Assembly: GCA_910586315.1 (NCBI GenBank)
Contig: CAJUIP010000043.1
Location: 1-25,112 of the forward strand
Length of the DNA: 25,112 nt
Direction of reading: 5' to 3'
Origin: an uncultured Lachnospiraceae bacterium
GTDB taxonomy: Bacteria; Bacillota; Clostridia; Lachnospirales; Lachnospiraceae
The notes below the pieces were generated by a model. That model saw only the letters and a list, made by a program, of their open reading frames with translations, was not told where the DNA came from and searched no databases. Both the position numbers and the translations under genes were made by a program. Below are positions 7,405-15,138 of this stretch, piece after piece. Each line of letters starts with the position of its first letter. Within the stretch, counting starts at the first letter, position 1.

Positions 7405-8319
7405 ATGAATGATAAAGAGATAAATGAAAAGTATGGATGTACAGCAGAGAATTTTATTAAAGATACTGAAACAGAGTATTCTATTTGCCGTGAGGAACGG
7501 CAGTATGCTGTTTTTCTGTATAATATCCTGCGTTTTTACCGGAAACCGGAGATGCGCTGTGGAAAGACAAAAAGGATATTTACGGTTTGTGGAATCCCAG
7601 AAGACGCGAATATTAAGAAGGTCTTTTATGAGGCGACCTTTATGCGGGATTTTTTTGAAAGAAACAGGCGCCTTATTTTGGGGAAAGACGAAGAGGGGAA
7701 GATGCCGGGGATACTGGTGCAGACGGAGTTTACCCGTAAAAAGAAGTCTATGGATAAGAATGACGCTTTTAACTATAAACTGATGGAGTATGTACATAAA
7801 GGAAAAGTCGAAAATTGCACAGAGGAGGATTTGAAATACAATTTAGGACATCATGTACCTCATGCCGAATTGTCGGAGGAGGAATTATTTGCAGTCAAAT
7901 GTATGATGGAAGCGAAACCGGATATTGCCGTGTTGTATGAAAAAGGCGGTAAGGAATATCTTCTGTTTCTGGAATGTAAATTCGAGTCTGGTGAATCATT
8001 CTATTCAAATGAAGATAACTCAATAAAAATGAGTCAAAGGGAAATTCAATGGCTGATTGCGGATTTTCTGTGCAGGACGTATTTAAAGGGAACAGTTGAA
8101 ATATCAGAGAGCATGAAAGATAAAAGTTCCTGCCTTGTTCGGTTTGTACGTGAATGCAGAGAAAAAACAGAGGGAGAAATTAAGGAAGAGATTAAGAAAA
8201 AAAATAAGGAAGAAATTAAGAAAGAAATTAAGAAAGAAATTAAAATTGGGGATTTGGTTGATCTTAACAGAAAAGAGATCTTTCATGAAGAAGAACATGA
8301 AGAGGAAACCACCGTCTAA
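7405..8319 (+). CDS. PD-(D/E)XK nuclease-like protein with lysine/glutamate-rich C-terminal repeat
   Basis: 304 residues from ATG 7405, with AAGGAAGG 10 nt upstream. Residues about 171-195 read KPDIAVLY...LLFLECKFESGE, a PD-(x)17-ECK arrangement that fits the PD-(D/E)XK nuclease core. It is followed by SQREIQ, which supplies the conserved Gln/helix often seen after the core. The N-terminal half (YNILRFYRKPEMRCGKTKRI) is unrecognised. Residues about 258-280 are a tandem KEEIK/KKEIK repeat predicted to be a charged helix, encoded by 12-bp DNA repeats. The protein is soluble. Its position inside the MotA/FliG-like operon suggests a shared role, possibly nucleic-acid processing, but no substrate can be inferred. 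Nuclease activity is inferred from the motif only. Confidence 0.7.
   Translation: MNDKEINEKYGCTAENFIKDTETEYSICREERQYAVFLYNILRFYRKPEMRCGKTKRIFTVCGIPEDANIKKVFYEATFMRDFFERNRRLILGKDEEGKMPGILVQTEFTRKKKSMDKNDAFNYKLMEYVHKGKVENCTEEDLKYNLGHHVPHAELSEEELFAVKCMMEAKPDIAVLYEKGGKEYLLFLECKFESGESFYSNEDNSIKMSQREIQWLIADFLCRTYLKGTVEISESMKDKSSCLVRFVRECREKTEGEIKEEIKKKNKEEIKKEIKKEIKIGDLVDLNRKEIFHEEEHEEETTV
8176..8244 (+). repeat. 12-bp in-frame tandem repeat (consensus AAAGAAATTAAG)
   Basis: Five 12-bp units from 8185 to 8244, preceded by a 9-bp partial unit from 8176, encode four-residue steps of the type K/E-E-I-K. One unit is altered (AAAAAAAATAAG). Because units are whole multiples of a codon, gain or loss changes helix length without a frameshift, so the locus may vary between strains. 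Confidence 0.75.
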
Positions 8320-8370
8320 AAGAGGTATGTCTTTCCTTTGGGAGCGTCCTGTATAGAATGGAGGAGAAAC

Positions 8371-9483
8371 GTGAACATTTATCCTTTTATTGATTCTCAG
8401 GCAATCAGAGACCATCTGCAGAAATTGGATTATGGTTTTTGTGCTGCTGAAATGGCATATTTGATCTGGCAGAGCCGGGGAAAGACTTTGGAGGAGAAGC
8501 TGCGGGCATGGCAGGAACTGATGGAAACTACGGCAGATGAAGAGGTTTTCGCGGATCGGCGAAAGGGGATAAAGGTAAGCCTGCATCAGGTTTTGAGAAA
8601 GTATGTGAATACACAGAAAAACCTCATGGAAGCTTTTCAGGACGGGAAGAATTGTGTCTATTTCTACAGGTATGAAGAAGATTCCTTTTATTATGATTGT
8701 GAAGAAGGCTCAAAGGGGGCGTCCTGGCGGAGCGAACGCTGCTTTAGGGATTACAAAAGCTGCTGCGAAGCCCTTGGACATGAGGTTGAGAGATGCCGGG
8801 AGACAGGCAGGGAGAGCGGCCTCAGGGACCTGTGGATTGAACGATATGATCTGGACGGGGCATCTGCGTGTGATGTAGCATATATGGATGCCGGGATAAG
8901 GATAACCAGGCTTAACTGCCGCGCCGTCACGGAAGAGGACGATGTGGAGATTGATTTTGAGGATATCTGCCAGGAGATGTGTATGGACATTCCTACGCCT
9001 TTTTGCCGGGGGGATTTGGTGTATCACTGCGGCCATGGTGACAAAAAGCCTTTTGTGCTCGATTATATCAATACCTGGAATCGGGAAAAGCGATTGGAAA
9101 ACGGTTTTTCCAAGAAGGAAGCAGAGGAAGGGGAACGGGAAAGAAACTGGTGCTTTCAAAACGGAGATCCTTCTGGTATGTGGACTTACGGCTATGAGAT
9201 GCGGGACGGCTTCGGGGTCTGGTATGAGGATCTTGGCTATGAAGAATATTTTAATCTGGAATATTACCGGGAGCCCCTTGAAGGGAAAGAACAGGTGTTA
9301 AAGCTGATTCGTGAATATTTAAAGGGGAAATGCTGTCTTGAGCTGCTGCTTAACGGTTATACTTTTTTTCTGCTGGACGGAAAGGATGGGCAGCTGCGGG
9401 AACGTTATTACAGGAGTTATAGGGAAGAGGACAGGAAGCGTTTAGGGCTTATTTGTCCGGACGAAAAGAAAGGGGAGGTATGA
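8371..9483 (+). CDS. Unknown protein, paralog family A member 1 (IDS/TLEEKL N-terminal domain)
   Basis: 370 residues, GTG start at 8371 with GGAGGAG 4 nt upstream. The family is unrecognised. An N-terminal helical segment reads FIDSQAIRDHL (residues 6-16) and then KTLEEKLRAWQELMET (38-53). A matching pair is seen in the 10532 protein (WIDSPDIASWL, RTLEEKLEGLRGLREE), and a more divergent version in the 9483 protein. A central strand-rich motif PTPFCRGDLVYH (208-219) matches PVPFHAGDIVTF in the 9483 protein. The protein is rich in Cys and Trp, soluble, with no signal peptide. It begins a run of four genes with 1-4 bp overlaps. Residues 320-340 resemble a short hydrophobic C-terminal helix. No function can be proposed. 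Confidence 0.8.
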   Translation: MNIYPFIDSQAIRDHLQKLDYGFCAAEMAYLIWQSRGKTLEEKLRAWQELMETTADEEVFADRRKGIKVSLHQVLRKYVNTQKNLMEAFQDGKNCVYFYRYEEDSFYYDCEEGSKGASWRSERCFRDYKSCCEALGHEVERCRETGRESGLRDLWIERYDLDGASACDVAYMDAGIRITRLNCRAVTEEDDVEIDFEDICQEMCMDIPTPFCRGDLVYHCGHGDKKPFVLDYINTWNREKRLENGFSKKEAEEGERERNWCFQNGDPSGMWTYGYEMRDGFGVWYEDLGYEEYFNLEYYREPLEGKEQVLKLIREYLKGKCCLELLLNGYTFFLLDGKDGQLRERYYRSYREEDRKRLGLICPDEKKGEV

Positions 9484-10535
9484 TGAAAAAGAACAAAGAC
9501 ATTGGCCTGATTTTGAAGGAAATATTCCCGTCTGCCGAGATGGCGGCGTATCTTGAGCGATGTCCCTTTGGTGATGATGGTTCTTTCCGGGAGCGCCAGG
9601 GCGGATTTGACGATGCGCCTCCTGAAAAGCTTCCCCTTTTCCGGCATCAGATAGCGGACGCCGTTGCAGGTGCGCTGATTCCACTGGAGCGGAAGCGGGA
9701 GCTGTTTTTGCTGCTGGCTGAGGGTGAGAAGGACGGCTATTTCTCAGCCTTAGCAGACGCGGCCTCCCGGACCGTTCAGGAGATGGAGCCGAAGCCGGGA
9801 GAGTTCTTTTACCTGATTGCTTGCAGCTATGAGGAAGATATAGGCCGTATTAAGGAGGAAGCAGTGGGGGCATTCCTCACATGGGAACACATTTTCGAAG
9901 CAATTCAGGAATATTTGGGAGAAGATGCGGATGAGGAGGACCGTCTGAATTGGTATTTTTCTGTTGAGAAGTGGATGCCGGACGGAGGCGGGCGGCTGAA
10001 ATGTGACTATGGCTACACAGTGGTTGACTATAAGGTGTGCTACTGCTGCTGCGAGGATTTTCCTGTCTATGAACGGCTTGATTTTGGCGGATATGTTGAT
10101 CCGAACCTGCCTGTCCCTTTTCACGCAGGTGATATAGTGACCTTTGACTGCCGTCCTTTTGGGCCTGTGAGCCATGGGGTCATTCTGGAAGTGGGGGACA
10201 ATCGTGATTGCTGCTGTCTCCAGGCATTGTATCGGGAAAGGGATGGAGCCTGGAATATAGGAGCAGTGAAGCATGGACACGTTTTTCCGGGACATTATTC
10301 AGACAAGTTGTCCCCTCTTTATCGTCTGGCTTCTTTCCATGGGCAGCTCCCGGAGGAGGAACGCCTGCTGGAGTCGGTGAGCCGGTATGTAAATGGAGAC
10401 GAAAAACGTGGGGCTGCCTTGTGGAACCACATCTTTGAGACGACAGACAGAAGGAGATGTGAGTCGGTGACAGAAGGGCAGATTATGTCTTATATTGAAG
10501 GAAATGCTGGCGGCGAAGGAGGCCGGAAGTTATGA
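9483..10535 (+). CDS. Unknown protein, paralog family A member 2 (PF..GDIV motif, Cys-rich)
   Basis: 350 residues. The central part, LPVPFHAGDIVTF then RPFGPVSHGVILEV (about 209-237), is a strand-rich motif shared in outline with both neighbours: PFCRGDLVYH in the 8371 protein, and PYPSGTVVE...PFFPTIRGMVV in the 10532 protein. Clusters of cysteine (VCYCCCED at 185-192; DCCCLQ at 242-247) could bind a metal or simply be reduced in the cytosol. WYFSVEKWMPDG (157-168) precedes the strand domain. The ATG at 9483 was chosen because it lies 4 nt after GGGAGG; the ATG at 9480 is only 1 nt from it, though it would give the same ATGA overlap as the next two genes. No signal peptide. Function unknown. 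Confidence 0.8.
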   Translation: MKKNKDIGLILKEIFPSAEMAAYLERCPFGDDGSFRERQGGFDDAPPEKLPLFRHQIADAVAGALIPLERKRELFLLLAEGEKDGYFSALADAASRTVQEMEPKPGEFFYLIACSYEEDIGRIKEEAVGAFLTWEHIFEAIQEYLGEDADEEDRLNWYFSVEKWMPDGGGRLKCDYGYTVVDYKVCYCCCEDFPVYERLDFGGYVDPNLPVPFHAGDIVTFDCRPFGPVSHGVILEVGDNRDCCCLQALYRERDGAWNIGAVKHGHVFPGHYSDKLSPLYRLASFHGQLPEEERLLESVSRYVNGDEKRGAALWNHIFETTDRRRCESVTEGQIMSYIEGNAGGEGGRKL

Positions 10536-11566
10536 TTGAGTTTAAGCGGTGGATTGATTCGCCGGACATTGCCTCATGGCTGTCTGCCGGGCCGCCTTTG
10601 GACCTTGCGGAGCAGACGAACTGTATCCTTTCAGCGCCTCACAGGACTTTGGAAGAAAAACTGGAGGGTCTGCGGGGGCTCAGAGAGGAGGCGCAGAGCC
10701 TGCCTCATCTTAGAGAAAGCAAAGCTTTGGAGGCCTTGGAGAAACGAATTGATATGGGAGAGACCTTAGAAGAGATTATCTATCACGGCGGGGGCCTCAG
10801 AAATCGTTATGAAGCCGATATATTCTGTCACGGGCGGAAAGAGGAGTTTCTGAAAAAGAGAATCTTTACCAGTCCCATGGCAGGGATTGATTTTATTAAG
10901 GAGCAGATAAAGGAAGCCGCAGACAGATATGAGCTCGCCCCGGAATGTTTTTTTGGTGTTCTTGGGAAATTTTATCGGAGGGGCACCCGATATTTTGAAC
11001 GGGAATGGAACATAATCTTAAACCCGGAGGGGAAGATTCTTTATTGTCTGCCGGAGACCGCGGAGGCTGCCGCAGGCAGGGATTATTGGTTCGGCCCCAT
11101 GGATTATCATTACATGAGTCTTCCCTACCCCTCGGGAACGGTTGTGGAGACCATTTCCACTCCGTTTTTCCCAACCATAAGAGGTATGGTGGTAAGCAGG
11201 GTGGAGCCGGGGGAAGGGGAATTTCTCAGAGGGGAGGAGCAATGGCTTGTGTACCCTGATGGTTTCTATGAAAGCCGGAGTATGGGAATCGGGGTTACGC
11301 CTTTAAATGATTATACGTCCATTACCTTCGGCGGAGAGTTTGTTCTGCCTTTTGTCCAGTTTTTAAGGCGACAGGAGGGAAAGCTTCCGAAGAGTGAAGA
11401 GTGGCTGGGGGAATTAGGAGAGCTGATTCGCAGGGACAAAAGCTGTTTGGCGGAGATTCTAAGGGACCGTCAGCCGGGAAACGTGCAGGAAGTATATGAC
11501 AAAAGACGGGAATATGTGAGGAAACTTCAGGAAAGGTGCGAGAAGAAAAGGGGCGGGAGTTTATGA
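10532..11566 (+). CDS. Unknown protein, paralog family A member 3
   Basis: 344 residues. ATG 10532 overlaps the upstream stop as ATGA, with GGAGG 9 nt upstream, so translation is probably coupled. The N-terminus (KRWIDSPDIASWL, then RTLEEKLEGLRGLREE) matches the 8371 protein. The middle segment (DFIKEQIKEAADRYELAPE then FGVLGKF) corresponds to the helix-then-strand layout of the 9483 protein. The YPSGTVVE...TPFFPTIRGMVV segment (about 199-221) is the counterpart of the PF..GDIV motif, with the GD replaced by GT. Soluble and acidic. Divergence between the three paralogs is large, so they are not recent copies. Function unknown. Confidence 0.8.
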   Translation: MIEFKRWIDSPDIASWLSAGPPLDLAEQTNCILSAPHRTLEEKLEGLRGLREEAQSLPHLRESKALEALEKRIDMGETLEEIIYHGGGLRNRYEADIFCHGRKEEFLKKRIFTSPMAGIDFIKEQIKEAADRYELAPECFFGVLGKFYRRGTRYFEREWNIILNPEGKILYCLPETAEAAAGRDYWFGPMDYHYMSLPYPSGTVVETISTPFFPTIRGMVVSRVEPGEGEFLRGEEQWLVYPDGFYESRSMGIGVTPLNDYTSITFGGEFVLPFVQFLRRQEGKLPKSEEWLGELGELIRRDKSCLAEILRDRQPGNVQEVYDKRREYVRKLQERCEKKRGGSL

Positions 11567-12696
11567 TAAAGATAGGGGAAGCGGCGGAAAATGCCTTAAA
11601 GGATTATGGAAAAGAGGCTTTTTTGAACCACAGGGAGGAGGTTTACAGAGCCATAGAAACGGTCTGTTTCTGCATGGAGTTTCTCCAAAATCAGGAGGAC
11701 TGGGGCAGCAGGCGGGCGGTTCCTGTGAGGGGGATCTGTTCCCAGGAATGGTGGGAGGAGAACTTTTTAGAGCATCGTGACTATGATCTGCGGCGGGAAG
11801 AATTGTGGAAATTAAGAGGGGAACTGGTACATGGCTTTGCAGATAAAGACATACCTCTTAAAAATTTTCTTTGTCAGGGGATTGATCTTATGAGAACGGA
11901 TTACCGATATGCTCCGGAAGTCTGGACAGAGCTTATGGAGACGCAGATGATGACGGATTTTTACCGGGATTACCGGGCTTTTGAGGAGGCTGTCTATTTT
12001 CTTGGGCTTTTGGAGATCGTCAAATTTCAGTGTGGAGTCAATTATCATATATTCCGGGGAGATTTCCGTGAGGCAGAGCATTTCCTGAAATGTCTGGCTC
12101 CCTGGATTCCTGAGGAGGAAGGGGACGGTTACCGGGATTTTTGTGACCGATGCCTGGGGGCCCTGGAAAGGAAACGAATGGACGTTATAAAAAGGGCTTT
12201 GCAGGAGCGGGAGCGAAGGTTAAAAAACATGGAAGAGGAAAAAGGGGGGATTCCGGTTCTGGAGCTTTTTCATCGAAAAATGGAAGAGATGACGGAGGAG
12301 GCGTTTGGGCAGTTTGTCACGGCTCAGTTTGAAGAGTATGAATATGGGGAGTCGGAGGATTTGAGTCAGGAAGCAGACCTTCAGGCAGGGAAAATCACCA
12401 GAATCCGCAGGCTGGCGGAGCTGTTTGTCTATGGCGGCAGCAGGTTAAAAAAACGGCTTTTTTCTTACTTATCCGGGGAGGAGCAGAGGCTGGTCATGGA
12501 ACAATGGATGACGGATTTCTACCCGCCCAATGGGGAAAGGCTGGCAAGAAGGCTTGAGGGGATGCTTTGCGCCGTATGGCCGCAGGGAATTTACGACATG
12601 GACGAAAACGTTGTGAATGAACATGAGAAAATGGTTTATGCCTCCCTGGAAAAAATAATGGGAAGAGATATGACAGAAAAATATGGGATGATATAA
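11563..12696 (+). CDS. Divergent MotA/FliG-like protein (paralog of 12716)
   Basis: 377 residues. ATG 11563 overlaps the upstream stop as ATGA, with GGGCGGGAG just upstream. The N-terminus (YGKEAFLNHREEVYRAI, then CFCMEF) aligns directly with that of the 12716 protein (YAKEAFEGHREQIFAAL, then CLCSF), so the two are paralogs. DIPLKNFLCQGIDLM (96-110) corresponds to the MotA-loop-like DMPLKELLLHILRKIVD of that protein. The C-terminal piece RLAELFVYGGSRLKKRLFSY (283-302) and the following EEQRLVMEQW keep the FliG-C helix pattern but have lost the REVD-type signature. A coiled coil (about 200-228) separates the halves. No membrane segment. This is the most degenerate of the three MotA/FliG-like proteins, and its domain call is weaker. 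Confidence 0.7.
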   Translation: MIKIGEAAENALKDYGKEAFLNHREEVYRAIETVCFCMEFLQNQEDWGSRRAVPVRGICSQEWWEENFLEHRDYDLRREELWKLRGELVHGFADKDIPLKNFLCQGIDLMRTDYRYAPEVWTELMETQMMTDFYRDYRAFEEAVYFLGLLEIVKFQCGVNYHIFRGDFREAEHFLKCLAPWIPEEEGDGYRDFCDRCLGALERKRMDVIKRALQERERRLKNMEEEKGGIPVLELFHRKMEEMTEEAFGQFVTAQFEEYEYGESEDLSQEADLQAGKITRIRRLAELFVYGGSRLKKRLFSYLSGEEQRLVMEQWMTDFYPPNGERLARRLEGMLCAVWPQGIYDMDENVVNEHEKMVYASLEKIMGRDMTEKYGMI

Positions 12697-12715
12697 ATAA
12701 AAACAGGAGGAAAGA

Positions 12716-13558
12716 ATGGGACAAGCTTTGGAGACTTTGAAAAGGGAAGCGGCAGCATACGCAAAGGAAGCTTTTGAGGGGCACAGAGAGCAGATATTTG
12801 CGGCCCTGCAGTTTATGTGCTTATGCAGCTTTGTGGCCAGGGAGAGCGGGCTTTTGGCATTGGATGAGGTAGCAGAGATGCGGGAGGAGGAAAGCCAGGG
12901 AGAGGATGGAGGGAATATTGCTCTGGCGGTTTCCATGGCGAAAGGGGATATGCCCTTAAAGGAGCTGCTGCTTCACATCCTACGTAAAATCGTAGATGCC
13001 TCGGATTGGGACGAGGTGGAAGAAGAAATTCTGGCGCAGGCAAAGATAGGCGGGTGTTCCGGCTATGAGTGGTATGTGGTAATGATTTATCTGTCAGGCG
13101 GAAAGAGCATATTGGCAGGGGTCGAGCCGGAGAGATTTTTTCTGATGTTTCGGGTCATGGTTCCGGAAAAGTGGCTGGAGGATTATGACAGATACTGCCG
13201 GATATGGACAGAGAAAACCCAGGCGGAAAAACGGACATGGAAGGAAGAGAGGGCAAAGGAGAGTTTTGGGAAAGAGACTTCCGTGAAAGGGGCTTTTAAC
13301 AAGGTGTTCGGGGAGATGGGGACGGAAAAGCTCCGGTATGTGATGAGGGAACTGGATTACAAGACCCTGGCAGCAGGAACTGCCTTTTGTGAGGAAGCAG
13401 TCAGAAAGCGTTTTCTGGAAACTATGTCTGAGAGGCAGAGAGAGCTTATTGCAGAGGAGTGGGGCTATAAAAGAGACGATGGCTATCATTTAGAAGATAT
13501 TCTTGAGGCTATGGACAGGATGCTGATCCTGGCCGGACTTACCGGGGAATCATCGTAA
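12716..13558 (+). CDS. Soluble MotA-loop/FliG-C-like fusion protein (second clear copy)
   Basis: 280 residues, AGGAGG 4-6 nt before ATG. Residues about 38-105 (SFVARESGLLALDEVAE, then PLKELLLHILRKIVDASD, then VEEEIL) follow the MotA cytoplasmic loop pattern 'ARREGLLALE...FL..gl..iVDG.D...v...l'. Residues about 201-272 follow FliG-C: TEKLRYVMRELDYKTLAAG for 'iQkvLREVd.kdLalAl', FLETMSERQRELIAEEW for 'i..NmSkRaa.ml.del', and a final helix DILEAMDRMLILAG. A charged linker (about 165-190) lies between. There is no membrane helix. It shares its N-terminal 35 residues with the 11563 protein and its overall layout with the 5761 protein. It is the last gene of the operon, 19 bp after 11563. Function unknown. 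Confidence 0.75.
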   Translation: MGQALETLKREAAAYAKEAFEGHREQIFAALQFMCLCSFVARESGLLALDEVAEMREEESQGEDGGNIALAVSMAKGDMPLKELLLHILRKIVDASDWDEVEEEILAQAKIGGCSGYEWYVVMIYLSGGKSILAGVEPERFFLMFRVMVPEKWLEDYDRYCRIWTEKTQAEKRTWKEERAKESFGKETSVKGAFNKVFGEMGTEKLRYVMRELDYKTLAAGTAFCEEAVRKRFLETMSERQRELIAEEWGYKRDDGYHLEDILEAMDRMLILAGLTGESS

Positions 13559-13607
13559 GAGTTCATGCGAGACATCAGTACGGGAGAAAAATCGCCCCGC
13601 CATACTA

Positions 13608-13640
13608 TTGACGCTATACGCGGATAAGGTGTGATATACT
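13608..13640 (+). promoter_or_regulatory. Candidate promoter for the 13702-14879 pair
   Basis: An extended -10 element TGATATACT (TATACT at 13635-13640) lies about 60 bp before the next start codon. TTGACG at 13608-13613 resembles a -35 box, but the 21-bp spacer is too long, so the extended -10 probably carries the recognition. It sits in the only gap over 100 bp between 5761 and 14879. Confidence 0.4.
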
Positions 13641-13701
13641 GCCATTAGCAAAGGCGCACATTGACAATAAAAAGGCATTTTTATTATCTGGGAGGTAATG
13701 A

Positions 13702-14310
13702 ATGAACTATTTATGTCTGACGGTGAAGAGAGAAGTGGCAGGAAGTGAAAGAGGAAGCAGGGAGCAGGCTCAGGAGTATTTTGGGGAGAGATTCGGGGAA
13801 TGTGTGAAAGAGGGGCTGGAAAAAGAAAAGAAGAAAATGGAGGGCAGGATTCGATATTATGACCGGAGGGAGGAAAAGCATAAAGGAGAGCCGGAGATAG
13901 AGGCGGAATGTTTAAGGCGCAGGGAAGCAGCCCTAGAGGAGCTGAAACACATCGAAAGCCAGATAGGAGAGGGACAGGAAGGGATCCAGGTATGGAATTA
14001 CGAAGAAAAAGGAGAGTTCGACTTTGAAATCCTGGAGCAATTCAGCACAGAGGGGGCTGTTTTGATGCTTCGCATGGCTAAGGTGTGCCGGACAGGCAGC
14101 GATTTTCAGGTTGTTGAGGAGACCTGGTCCTATATGGTATGGAGAGAAACCGGGGATAAGGGAATCATGGAAGTAAGAGAAAGACTGCCAAAGCATATGG
14201 GGGAAGGCTGCCTTTCTCTGGATATCTGCCGGGAGAGTCCGGAAACGATAGAGCAGTTCAGGAAAAAAATAAAAAGGATGGCATCGGAAGCCAAAAGGAA
14301 ATTTTCATGA
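13702..14310 (+). CDS. Hypothetical coiled-coil protein, 202 aa
   Basis: I do not recognise this protein. Residues about 15-90 are highly charged (long runs of E, K and R) and predicted to form a coiled coil. The C-terminal part (FDFEILEQFSTEGAVLMLR then YMVWRETGDKGIMEVRERL) looks like a small alpha/beta domain. Start ATG with GGAGG 6 nt upstream; a second ATG at 13698 is out of frame. Soluble, no signal peptide. It overlaps the following wHTH gene by 4 bp (ATGA), so the two are translated together and may interact. A candidate promoter lies about 60 bp upstream. Confidence 0.7.
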   Translation: MNYLCLTVKREVAGSERGSREQAQEYFGERFGECVKEGLEKEKKKMEGRIRYYDRREEKHKGEPEIEAECLRRREAALEELKHIESQIGEGQEGIQVWNYEEKGEFDFEILEQFSTEGAVLMLRMAKVCRTGSDFQVVEETWSYMVWRETGDKGIMEVRERLPKHMGEGCLSLDICRESPETIEQFRKKIKRMASEAKRKFS

Positions 14311-14879
14311 AGAAAAAAGACAAAATGCCGCGGCTGGAACGTCAGCTGCGGCTTTATGAAGTGATATGCCAATATGACATTGCCCAGTTTTCCGATATCT
14401 GCGAGGTATTTCCCTATAACATGCGGCTTTTGCAGCGCGACCTGGCAGATCTGAAGGAAGCGGGCCTGGTCAGTGTGAAATATTCCAGAAAGGGGAAGGG
14501 GTATTTTATCACAGAAATACCAGAACTGAATGAGAAGGCGGCGCCCTGTAAAATGGCTCATTTGAAAAGACTGAACCGCCTAGGAAAACTGATGTCCGGG
14601 CTGAAGAATGAGGATATCCCTCTGTCGGAAAAGAAGGACAATGAGGCGGATGGGGACGTCCGTGAGTATGTTACGGCAAAGGATTCCTACAATCAAATGT
14701 TTCCCGGCCTGTCGGAGCGGACGAGGCAGAGAGATTTTGAAGTGCTGTGTAATCTTGGATATCAGGTTTTCTATGATTTTGCAGACCATTGTTTTTCCTG
14801 GGATGAGGACAGGTTTGTCCTGGTGTGCAAACCTTTGAAGAAAAAAATTGATGATGATTTTATAGACGGGACCTGGTGA
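14307..14879 (+). CDS. Winged-helix DNA-binding protein, DeoR/HTH_11-like
   Basis: 190 residues. Residues about 8-68 (RLERQLRLYEVICQYDIAQF, then NMRLLQRDLADLKEAGLV, then GKGYFI) form a winged helix-turn-helix of the DeoR/HTH_11 kind, in which the recognition helix contains 'R.lqRDl..L..agLv'. A second segment, about 130-165 (FPGLSERTRQRDFEVLCNLG then YQVFYD), repeats the same pattern with an SERTRQRDFEVL helix, so the protein probably has two wHTH units. There is no WYL or sugar-binding domain as in longer members. Its location next to the operon, with a 4-bp overlap on the coiled-coil gene, suggests a local regulator; the target is inferred only. Confidence 0.72.
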   Translation: MKKKDKMPRLERQLRLYEVICQYDIAQFSDICEVFPYNMRLLQRDLADLKEAGLVSVKYSRKGKGYFITEIPELNEKAAPCKMAHLKRLNRLGKLMSGLKNEDIPLSEKKDNEADGDVREYVTAKDSYNQMFPGLSERTRQRDFEVLCNLGYQVFYDFADHCFSWDEDRFVLVCKPLKKKIDDDFIDGTW

Positions 14880-15019
14880 AGCGTTTCGTGTGCTCTCAGA
14901 TTTAATACCATAAGAATGATACCGAATGGGGCGGAAAAGCAGATAAAAACAGGCGCAAGGTTTGTTTGTAAGATTGATTTTATCCGTATTGGGGGAAATT
15001 TTATCAAAAAGAACATGAA

Positions 15020-15048
15020 TTGACGGCAAATAGGGTTTGTGGTAAGAT
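15020..15048 (+). promoter_or_regulatory. Sigma-A-type promoter for the radical SAM/DUF2344/RNase E/G operon
   Basis: TTGACG (15020-15025), a 17-bp spacer and TAAGAT (15043-15048). Transcription would begin near 15055, giving a leader of about 85 nt. The leader contains an unused GGAGG near 15082 with no start codon behind it. The remaining intergenic sequence from 14880 shows nothing else I can name. Confidence 0.65.
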
Positions 15049-15138
15049 GGAGTTGTAAAAAAGTGTATTTGTATTGAGGGCAGGAGGTAACTTTTTTTCG
15101 GCAGACACACCACCGGAAGAAAAGAAGAAGAGGCGATC

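Noticed and set aside
5761..13558. Flagellar or chemotaxis operon
   Set aside because: No other flagellar gene is present, and the MotA-like parts lack all membrane helices and the channel region.
13661..13687. TTGACA followed by TATTAT before the 13702 gene
   Set aside because: The spacer is only 15 bp and the start point would fall in the GGAGG ribosome binding site.
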